Source: Smittium culicis
Taxonomy: Eukaryota; Kickxellomycota; Harpellomycetes; Harpellales; Legeriomycetaceae
Length of the DNA stretch: 16,408 bases
Direction: 5' to 3'
Assembly: GCA_001970855.1 (NCBI GenBank)
Contig: LSSN01005706.1
Coordinates: 1-16,408 of the forward strand
The notes under the pieces were generated by a model. It saw nothing but the letters and a program-made list of their open reading frames with translations, had not been told where the DNA came from and ran no database searches. The position numbers were made by a program, and so were the translations under genes. Shown here in pieces: positions 9,918 through 16,366 of this stretch. How positions within the stretch are numbered: the stretch's first letter is position 1; each line of letters begins with the position of its first letter.

Positions 9918-10352
9918 ACTTGTCCATCTAATCAATTTTATACCGAGAAAACTAATAGGTTATACTTTAACCATTTCAAAGATAAAATTATAATTTTTTA
10001 TTAATTATTTTACTATTACTTGTTGTATCTGAAAATTTTAAAAAAAAGTAAAAAATCAACAACGAAATTATATATTCAAAAAAAAATAGCCCAATTTTTA
10101 TTAAATATTAATTACTGTTCCTGTCAAATATCTAATAATCCTGAAACCAGTGAGGAATATGAAGTAGCTGCTGAAACCAAGTATTAAATTTTTGGCGTTT
10201 CAAAGGATCTTATATCTTTGAATTAAATATTATATTCATATCATGAAGCCACACTTAATAAATGTGTCGTAGTTAAATACGACTACAAAGAGGCTAATCC
10301 TCTTTAAAGAAAATAGGAACAATCCTAAAAAAAACAAAGGATTTTTCTTTGA
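9918..10352 (+). pseudogene. Coding-like relic of about 144 codons broken only by TAA/TAG
   Basis: One plus frame runs from just after a TGA (9915-9917) to a TGA at 10350-10352. Inside are six stops: TAA at 10002, 10185, 10224, 10305 and 10326, and TAG at 10314. The open pieces are clearly protein-like: TCPSNQFYTEKTNRLYFNHF at the start; NYCSCQISNNPETSEEYEVA in the middle, with two nearby Cys; and HEATLNKCVVVKYDYKEANP near the end. Bases 10005-10184 are open for 60 codons. No frameshift is needed, unlike the LINE and MULE. No start codon is evident and no family is recognised. The last third overlaps a cluster of hairpins. A further open run of 32 codons from ATG 10365 follows in the same frame. 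Confidence 0.4.
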
Positions 10353-10409
10353 AAGTTTTCACATATGAACATCTCCTGGCAGTTTTTTTATACAGAGGAT
10401 TTACTTTGT
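10199..10409. repeat. Cluster of short stem-loops
   Basis: Nine short inverted repeats lie end to end in about 210 bases: TTCAAAG/CTTTGAA (10199-10222), TTCAT/ATGAA (10235-10247), ACAC/GTGT (10251-10267), GTCGTA/TACGAC (10266-10283), AAAGAGG/CCTCTTT (10287-10305), TAGGA/TCCTA (10314-10327), CAAAG/CTTTG (10335-10351), TTCA/TGAA (10358-10369) and ACAGAG/CTTTGT with one G-U (10392-10409). Loops are 3-12 bases. Three of the stems share a motif of the form CAAAGGAT...CTTTG. Some such stems arise by chance in AT-rich DNA, but two perfect 7-base stems and a 6-base stem with G/C pairs so close together are unusual. Part of the cluster overlaps the coding-like relic, so it need not be an RNA gene. Confidence 0.4.
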
Positions 10410-11822
10410 GGAATTTTTTATACTAGACTTGCTCTTTGTGTTTATCTATATTATTATCATTAATTTATTATATTTTATTATATTATATTTATACACATTA
10501 AAAATTAGCAAATCACCAAGCGTTTATTAATACTAAGTTTTTTGGAACAATGAAATTCAGGAAAGTATACAAATAAAAATTTTATACAATTTTATACTAT
10601 TGAACCAAAAACGGAAATCTTAGACTAATTTTAAACATATAGTTGAAGTAAAGGAAAAACTCGGATAAATGTATCGAATTTAGATTATCTTTCTAGAAAT
10701 TACTAGCTAATCTGTATCAATAATTAAAAAAGTTTATTCGCCACGTTTATGGATATATTCATGACAATATTATTAAAATGGGACTAGCAAAAAATATATA
10801 GATTTTCAATATTTTATAGATATTATGTTATTAAAAATCTTCTAACTATCTTGTAATATAATCTAATGATAATTTTGTTTTAGATAGATCGAGTTATAAT
10901 TGATTAAAAATAGTTGATATAATTTTGAGTCCCGTTTTATGCGAGAGAACTAATATAAGCGATAATAGAAAGTTCATCATAGTGAAAAAATGTGCTTTTA
11001 TAAATGTTTAAGTGTATTTTTAGAGTTTTTATTGAATTATTATGATAAAAATTTGGATTTATAATTTAATCTTTTGGATAAAAAATAATTATTTGTCTTT
11101 TTCTTTTTGGATAAGATCTAAAAGATATAGAAAAATACTATTTCTGCAAAAATTACCTCTCTTCAAAAACATGTGGACCTTTTTCCTTAAATAACTAAGT
11201 TTCTAATCCATTTTTCGTTTTTGATAACCCTAAAAGACTAATTAATTGTTTTTTGAGATAAATTATTAATGGGATGATCTGTAAATGATAATAGGCAATG
11301 ACTTGATATTATGAGAAAATGATTGAATAATTAAACGGCTATGATTAATAAAATAACAAGTATTTATACTGTTACCTAAAATCATAAAGAAGCATGATAT
11401 CATAGATTCCAGGTAATTTTTGATTAAATAAACCAATAATCTGAATAAATCAATTAATTATTTTTATCATAGCATTACAAGAGTTACAATCATGCACCAA
11501 AAGCCAAATTCTTGAATAAAATTATCGGATAAAACACTGTTATAATCGAACCAATTTTACAGATACCATTAATTTATATATAAACATAAACTAGATAAAG
11601 AGGTATCTAGTATTTTATCGATGCGTGTCTATTAAGATCAAATGAGAACAATCAATAATCGTGGTACTTTAACAGTAAACTAATAAAAAAACCTTTTTTT
11701 TATATTTTCAAAATATATACGCCTTCAATGTAAGCATTGTGTCAGAAAGTGTAAAAAAATGTTGTTTTATTAAATTTATTAATAACTAAATTAGTTTTAT
11801 CAAAGCTTAGTAATAAAAAGTA
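10410..11822. other. AT-rich desert with two tiny coding-like scraps
   Basis: About 1.4 kb with no recognisable gene beyond the 32-codon run that ends near 10463. Two short plus-strand scraps have a protein-like residue mix: 10736-10801 (KFIRHVYGYIHDNIIKMGLA) and about 10900-11010 (DIILSPVLCERTNISDNRKF). They are 23 and about 35 codons long and may be remains of one decayed element. No motif supports a family. Confidence 0.35.
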
Positions 11823-11833
11823 CCCCCCCCCCC
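11823..11833. repeat. Run of eleven C
   Basis: Eleven consecutive C in DNA that is nearly 80% A+T. A similar run of nine G lies at 1007-1015 and six C near 701. Such runs are mutable and error-prone in reads. Confidence 0.7.
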
Positions 11834-11880
11834 TCACATTTCATTTCTTCGTTCGCGATATTCTTCTTAATTGTTTTCTA

Positions 11881-12093
11881 TTAATTCGCGAGTCTACTAA
11901 ATCTCAGTATAAAGTAATTTCGTAGAACCCAGCATACTTCATAAAATATAGAAAAAAAATAAAGACGTACTATAACCATTAAAATAAAATTTTTTGTAGA
12001 AGGATTTTTTTTGTCGAACTCAAGGCTTCTTCCTATAAACATATTTATAACATCAGTTTTCAAATAGGTATACATTAAATTTCCTTTCCACAA
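11881..12093 (-). pseudogene. Open frame of 70 codons, unknown, low support
   Basis: The minus strand is open from 12093 to 11884, with a start at ATG 12091-12093 and a TAA at 11881-11883. The residues include Trp, Cys, Met and charged residues, with a hydrophobic part (FILMVIVRLYFFSIFYEVCW). No family is recognised. It lies just downstream, in minus-strand order, of the possible hAT fragment and could belong to the same decayed element, but no motif links them. A chance open frame is quite possible. Confidence 0.2.
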
Positions 12094-12205
12094 AGAACAA
12101 AAAATTCAATAGGAAATTACGTTCATGTTTTCATTCAGCAGTGTCGTAGCTTTATTCGAGATCTGGTACTTCAGATAAAAAAAAAAGGACGTGACTAAAA
12201 CTGCC

Positions 12206-12403
12206 TCAAAAATATTCGATTTTCCATATAAATAGTAGATTGCTGCAGAATTTGGTTTTTTGCCGCATTTTTGAAAAGTTTTCAGTGAATAGCATTAAAG
12301 CTGCATAAATTTCCCACAAATTTGGAAAAATAAATTCAATTTCTTTTAGTAGATCAATATTTTTTTTAGTTTTAATTATCAATTTAATTGGCCTATATTT
12401 ACT
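12206..12403 (-). pseudogene. Possible hAT transposase C-terminal fragment, tentative
   Basis: The minus strand is open for 65 codons from 12403 to 12209, ending in TGA 12206-12208. The run IDLLKEIEFIFPNLWEIYAA followed by ENFSKMR resembles the hAT C-terminal dimerisation region, where an (F/Y)PNL... helix is followed by PVTxASxERSFSKL(K/R). In this reading about six residues between the helix and the ERSFSK box would be missing, and the downstream LRSTM...RL part is not seen. There is no ATG at the start of the frame. A second frame over 12290-12150 also looks protein-like, so a frameshift inside the element is possible. Without a profile search this is only a hint. Confidence 0.25.
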
Positions 12404-12408
12404 TTAGC

Positions 12409-12930
12409 TGGCGTTTATAGTTTGATTGTTTAAAACAGTGTCTAAAAAAATAGCGAATTTTTTTGCTGTTAAAAATTTTCTAAGCAATCTGATTTTATTA
12501 TAATTTCCCTTTGTTCAGATAATAGATAAACTCAAAAAGCTGCAATATTCAATAAATCATAAATTGATTAGTCTGTGAACTCTAGGCAGAAAAAATATTG
12601 AAAGATTTTTTATTAAAGCTGTATTGCTGATTAATGAAGTATCGTTTATAAGGAATTTTTATGAAAGTAAAAGGAGGCTAAGAAAGATTATGTTTTAATT
12701 TTAAGATTTATATTATGGTTTTTATTGTTTTATTTATGATACATAAACTTATTCTGAATTTCTTTTTGATGCTGTGGTTTAAGATAAGGTTAAAAGTTAA
12801 AATCAAAAGTTAACAAAAACTAGTGTTTCACCCCTTCTAATATGCATTTTCCTTCATATTTTGTTTATAAAACTTAATATGGTTAAAGAAACCATTTATC
12901 TTTTACCTTGCTCAACTAAGACTGTATATA
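12409..12930. other. AT-rich region, no gene seen
   Basis: About 520 bases downstream of the MULE relic in minus-strand order. A SWIM-type zinc motif would be expected after many MULE transposases, but I could not find the CxC...CxH pattern here in any minus frame. Confidence 0.4.
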
Positions 12931-12932
12931 AA

Positions 12933-13353
12933 TTAGAGCTTTTTTTTCTTGAAAAAAATTTTACCAGAGTAAAACATATTTATATAGTTTTCAATATCTT
13001 TCTTTGAATAAACTTTTGGCTGTCCATATAATGTATTGCACATACTATTGAATGTGTTATAGTTGAAACTAACAGCTTGATCAACCAATAATAAATTATT
13101 TAGATTTTGATACGAGTAAACCAAAATATCGACTCTTACATAAATATTTATATAATTTGAGTTTTTAATACTAGTAAATTCATTATCATACTCTGCTTTA
13201 TTATATTGGGTATATATTAGTCTTCAATATTTATACTATTGTTATTATAAATTAAAAAAATTTTCCTATATAAAAAACATATTCTTGTTTCAATTCAAAA
13301 CTAAATCTTTCGATAGCATTGTTTATACTAGAACCAAAGATGTTTGCTCCCTC
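12933..13353 (-). pseudogene. MULE transposase, C-terminal part with possible catalytic Glu
   Basis: One frame at 13353-13256 reads EGANIFGSSINNAIERFSFE, matching the family pattern wxEGxxx(S/T)NNxxExxN; the Glu at 13309-13311 is the best candidate for a conserved acidic residue near the end of the core, though which Glu is catalytic in this family cannot be settled here. A second frame is open for 96 codons from 13223 to 12936 and stops at TAA 12933-12935 in an A-rich run (T-rich on plus). It reads YSYQNLNNLLLVDQAVSFNY and GQPKVYSKKDIENYINMFYS, with no recognised motif. It is probably the C-terminal region of the same protein. Confidence 0.6.
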
Positions 13354-13392
13354 ATATCAATTTTTTTTTTTGGTAAAAAAAGTTTTTTTTAA

Positions 13393-13775
13393 TGTATTGA
13401 CGATAATTTTTTCTGATCAGTTATCAGTCCATTTCTCCAAAAACAACTCAGATGCTTATGAAACATACTGTTGAACCAGAGTCCTTGTAAAAAACATATT
13501 TCTTCTAAAATTTCGCTTTTTCTATTTTTAAATCTTTCTTCGAAATATTTTATTTATTTATTTAAAAGTATGAAAAAAAATTCTTGAGATTCAGAGAATA
13601 TTTTATTAATAGATTTTGTAATAGAGATTGCATTGTCTGTAGTGCTTTTTCAGGTGAAAGCGATATTCCTAATTTATTAAAATTTTTTTAGAATCTTAAA
13701 TATTCAACTATATACGTATTCAGATTCATTTTCAGTAGTGCAGATTAATAACAGAAAAAAGTTTTCGTTAAGATC
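13393..13775 (-). pseudogene. MULE transposase, middle part with second catalytic Asp
   Basis: After the frameshift the minus strand reads DLNENFFLLLICTTENESEY, VYS-stop-IFKILKK, then TTDNAISITKSINKIFSESQ, and later EEICFLQGLWFNSMFHKHLS to about 13393, with several stops in one frame. The pattern agrees with MULE (SDxNRxFFPxxLxxxxxE, then Y-W-F/L-K, then tDgAxAI). The second acidic residue would be the Asp at 13635-13637. The TGA in VYS-stop-IF stands at a position that is usually Trp, and so looks like TGG to TGA decay. Confidence 0.65.
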
Positions 13776-13965
13776 CGAATATCCTATTAATAATATCTGG
13801 ATATCCATAAAAAATTAATTTATAAGTTCCATCGACATGTAACATTTTTAAATTTTTTTCCGTTTGCGATAGAGGATTTGTATGAAAAACCTTAGTTGAA
13901 TCCTTTAGTATTTTCCATCTGATAAAAAAAGAATCTTTATTTAGAAATACTTCGATTTTTTTCAA
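13768..13965 (-). pseudogene. MULE transposase, part with first catalytic Asp
   Basis: A 65-codon open frame from ATG 13963-13965 to TAA 13768-13770. Its core MLHVDGTYKLIFYGYPDI carries the DGTYK box with the first acidic residue of the presumed DDE triad (GAT at 13831-13833). Family members continue with a (I/V)GTSD motif, and here the frame breaks just after IFGS, so the match resumes in another frame. The ATG is only the first one left in this fragment. Upstream, a different frame has SPKEIDYFKLNELKK, which may be the preceding part of the protein. Confidence 0.7.
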
Positions 13966-14100
13966 ACAAAGTCAATTCTTTCGAGATTTATTTTTTTAAT
14001 TCATTTAATTTGAAATAGTCTATTTCTTTTGGAGACATACCAAGACCTTAAAATAAAGCATTTCGAGGTATAATATATGGTTTTACGAGATTATATGATA

Positions 14101-14710
14101 AACAATTTTTAATAAATTATAGCTTTTTTTTCTTTAATGCAATAAATACATTTGAATTATTTATCACACTCTTTGGAATGCGAGCTAGCATAAAATACAC
14201 AAGTCTATGTATGAGAGATTTTGTAGTTTAGTTTAAATTCACAATTACACGGTTTTTTTTCTTGAAATAGTATTAAATAATCCTAAAACTATCCTTAGAA
14301 TTATCCTAACACCCTTTTTATAAAACAGATAAGTATGAATTTGTGATAAATCTGTTACGCACTTCCAGATTAGTTTATTTTTTTGAAATGAAATTGAGTT
14401 TATTTTAAAAAAAATAAGATTTTTTTTTAGTATAGAAAGTATTATTAAAAAGATAACCTGTTTTATTTATTCTTATTTTTTATATTTTAAAACTGATTTA
14501 TAAATATAATAAATATAATAAATAAAAGTAATATATCACATATTTATAACTATTTAATAAACATGAATAATATTTAAAATATAATTAAAATAAAAAAATT
14601 TATATTAACAGCCATTAGATAAAAAATTTTCATAATTAAAAAAATACTTAATTAAAAACCAAAATCTCATTTACAATAGTTGAATTATAGTTGAAATAAT
14701 AAATATATAC
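14101..14710. other. AT-rich region upstream of the MULE relic
   Basis: The first 250 bases may still be the decayed N-terminus of the MULE protein: Cys/His-containing scraps such as TCVFYASSHSKECDK are visible on the minus strand near 14150-14215, but they do not form a clear zinc domain. The rest is low-complexity DNA with a period-9 repeat (ATAAATATA) at 14500-14526. Confidence 0.35.
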
Positions 14711-14715
14711 TCACA

Positions 14716-14735
14716 TGTAAGAATTCATTCTTACA
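14716..14735. repeat. Perfect 8-base stem-loop
   Basis: TGTAAGAA, loop TTCA, TTCTTACA: a perfect eight-base inverted repeat with a four-base loop. It lies at the 3' end of the minus-strand coding-like fragment, next to its TGA, so it could be a hairpin in a transcript or chance. Confidence 0.6.
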
Positions 14736-14761
14736 GTCTCATTGCATCTAACAATCCCAGG

Positions 14762-14783
14762 TTGTACAATAACCATTGTACAA
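14762..14783. repeat. Two copies of the palindrome TTGTACAA
   Basis: TTGTACAA occurs at 14762-14769 and again at 14776-14783, six bases apart. Each copy is its own reverse complement, so the pair is both a direct and an inverted repeat. The layout is like a paired protein-binding site, but it lies inside a coding-like fragment. Confidence 0.5.
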
Positions 14784-15280
14784 ATAATGACCACAGTAAA
14801 CCCTACACCATATCGCAAACGTTTTACAATTACACTATAAATAACTTTTACTTTAAAAAGATATTTATACGACTGGTTTCCCATCTCATGGAAAAGCAAG
14901 TCGTTTAATCTGTGATAATCTTCATTAGTTTCTTATTCCTTTATTTCACCCTTTTCCCCATTAGTATTAGTTAAATAAATATATTAATCCTCTAACTATA
15001 GTCTCACCTTTTACAGCACAATTTTAATTTAATATCTTGTTAGAGTTGAACAATGTATTATTTTAAATTAATCGAATTTTTTATATTAATTTTTAAAACG
15101 TTTTTCTTTTATAATATTATATTTTTTAGAATCTAAAAGCATATAAAATTTAAATTTTATAGAGAAATAACGTTGTGTTAGATGTTGAAATTTTTACATT
15201 TCCTTGAGGTTGTACATAGCTGTTTATTTTTATAACTAAAATTTGGCGTAAATGGTATATATTAAGCACTGTTGTTTACT

Positions 15281-15900
15281 TTTTTATTTATTTATTTATT
15301 TTATTTTAGTAAATGCGTTTATTTATTGTAAATAAATGTTAAAGCATAAATTGAATTAAGCCTAAAATATATGCTAAGAGAGGGGTTTTTTAAGGAGAGA
15401 CGGTGAGGGAAACTATTAACTATCGTTAAAAATATCTTTTCCGTCTGGTTTTATAGAAAACCAATGAGCTTTATTTTTTTTCCTGGTGTCTCTTTTCTTG
15501 GGGTATTTGGAGTCTCTGGCTATTTTTTCCTTCAGGTCATTTATCCACCTAAGGAGAATACTTTCAGCATGAGAATTTTACTTGCTAATGCAGCTTCAGT
15601 TTTAGCTCTATAAATTTTCCATAAGGCTAGGCCATACAGAATCTATATATTATGGAGCTTGTCTTAGAATAGCTCTAAAAAATCAAAAATTATATTTACA
15701 TTCATTCTATTGGACGATCAATTATTTTTAGAGGAATTATTGGCAATGAACTGGACAATGAGAGTGTAGTATGATTTTAGTCCTTTACCAAGTATTATGT
15801 ATAATATTAACTTTATTTTTTAATGATGTTTTCCAATAAGAATTTTATTTCTTCAAATCCAGTCCTTTTTCTATAAATTCAAACTTAGCATCTTTTATAG
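15281..15900 (-). mobile_element. 5'-truncated LINE fragment (copy 2), 3' end of ORF2 and tail
   Basis: Read on the minus strand, this segment matches the 3' end of the LINE at 5285-5830. Exact shared runs are GTATGGCCTAG (15627-15637 against 5510-5520), AAAAGAGACACCA (15484-15496 against 5639-5651) and TTGGTTTTCTAT (15453-15464 against 5671-5682), all in order and similarly spaced. The 3' untranslated part also aligns, and the tail is a run of AAAT units, seen on the plus strand as (TTTA)n at 15281-15308. Homology fades above about 15890, so the copy is truncated, as LINE insertions often are. It is in opposite orientation to copy 1. Confidence 0.8.
15400..15720 (-). pseudogene. LINE copy 2 ORF2 C-terminus
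   Basis: The minus strand reads NIIFDFFRAI, then YGLALWKIYRAKTEAALA, then, after a shift, ESILLRWINDLKEKIARDSK, PKKRDTRKKN and HWFSIKPDGKDIFND, ending at a TAA near 15400. The same parts of copy 1 read DIIFDFLEPY, VYGLDIWRIYIAKNEAALA, KKRDTNGN and WFSIESGKKFTFN. Copy 2 has fewer stops here and keeps more G and C, so it may be the younger or less decayed copy. It shows that the family's ORF2 ends with a basic, KKRDT-containing tail. Confidence 0.75.
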
Positions 15901-15917
15901 TGTAAACAAGTATTCCA

Positions 15918-16115
15918 CTAGACTAAATCATAAACTATATACGTAAATAATATAATAAAAATAAAAGTAATATAACTGCTGCAATTTCTTGGCTTCCCTG
16001 GATAATATCTTGCCATTTCAATCTCTTGGCGTACAAGATAATTTCTAGGCACTTCAAAATCTTGGCTGTTGTATGTACTGACTACTGTGTAAAAAAAAAC
16101 CGCATGGGAAAAAAG
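15918..16115 (-). pseudogene. Coding-like fragment with 12-residue repeats and a membrane segment
   Basis: The minus strand is open for 65 codons from 16115 to 15921, between TGA 16116-16118 and TAG 15918-15920. After FSHAVFFYTVVSTY it has two in-frame 12-residue units, QDFEVPRNYLVR and QEIEMARYYPGK (36 bases each), then PRNCSS and a likely membrane segment (YITFIFIILFTYIVYDLV). No ATG precedes the repeats; the only ATG codes the Met inside the second unit. It lies just upstream, on the same strand, of the LINE copy 2 fragment but does not resemble copy 1, so it is probably flanking DNA into which the LINE inserted. Family unknown. Confidence 0.4.
15984..16071. repeat. Degenerate 36/37-base tandem repeat
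   Basis: On the plus strand the motif A-T-N-TCTTGGC recurs with starts at 15984, 16005, 16021, 16041 and 16057, in alternating steps of 21/16 and 20/16 bases. This makes two units of about 36-37 bases, each made of two related halves, plus part of a third. On the minus strand two of the units are in frame and encode related 12-residue segments. Confidence 0.6.
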
Positions 16116-16366
16116 TCACCAGTAAGCAATACAATTTTATACAACAAGATGTGCGGTCAGTTTCTTATAATAGGTAAGTTTTAGAATAGTTCAAAAGCTT
16201 ATTTCCAAAAATTAGAGAGAGAGAGCCCTCCCGTTTTGTCGAATCTCAAAATAAATAAGTAAAGTAAAAATAAATAAAAGGTTTTAAAGAAAAGATAGTA
16301 AAAATTGGTAAAATATAATACTAATCTTATTGGCTAATTGTAATATGTAAAAACCGCATGAGAAAA
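16098..16366 (-). repeat. Imperfect direct repeat, spacing 254 bases
   Basis: AACCGCATGGGAAAA (16098-16112) and AACCGCATGAGAAAA (16352-16366) differ at one base. Similarity extends on both sides for about 50-60 bases with small gaps. On the minus strand both copies encode FSHAVF in the reading frames of the two coding-like fragments here, preceded by Trp two or three residues before. This suggests two related units, perhaps a tandem duplication of about 250 bases that has since diverged. Confidence 0.5.

Larger units (their letters stand above)
12931..14100 (-). mobile_element. Decayed Mutator-like (MULE) transposase
   Basis: Minus-strand translation in changing frames gives the MULE core in the right order: LHVDGTYKLIFYGYP, then DLNENFFLLLICTTENESEY, then a helical middle part, then NNAIERF. 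These match the family patterns DGTYK...GyP, sDxnrxFxPixlaxxxxE, DgAxaI and NNaxExfN. Further upstream (13967-14100) lies a region that may be the N-terminal part; a FLYWCH or similar zinc domain was looked for up to 14350 and not found convincingly. Terminal inverted repeats and a 9-base target duplication, expected for MULEs, could not be recognised by eye, so the outer limits are unknown. Confidence 0.75.
14711..14932 (-). pseudogene. Coding-like fragment with a membrane segment, unknown family
   Basis: The minus strand is open for 73 codons from 14932 to 14714, ending in TGA 14711-14713. It starts with a polar helical part (NEDYHRLNDLLFHEMGNQSY), then a basic stretch (VIVKRLRYG) and one likely membrane segment (VGFTVVIICTMVIVQPGIV), then a short polar tail with NET, a possible N-glycosylation site. 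The ATG inside the frame at 14881-14883 is a possible start. If TAA/TAG were read as amino acids the frame would extend back to an ATG at 15140-15142, crossing six TAA and one TAG without a TGA, but stops in that extension are about as dense as chance. The family is not recognised. Confidence 0.4.

Noticed and set aside
10250..10330. tRNA- or 5S-like RNA in the hairpin cluster
   Set aside because: Stem lengths and loop sizes do not fit a cloverleaf, no anticodon loop of seven bases with a matching T-loop is present, and the bases overlap a coding-like frame.
8762..10349. Equal length (432 bases) of the TGA-bounded frames at 8762-9193 minus and 9918-10349 plus as a sign of a duplicated gene
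   Set aside because: The two translations share no visible similarity, so the equal length is taken as coincidence.
15087..15142. ATG at 15140-15142 as the true start of the 14711 fragment under a TAA/TAG-as-sense code
   Set aside because: The extension crosses seven TAA/TAG in about 70 codons, the rate expected by chance, so it gives no support by itself.
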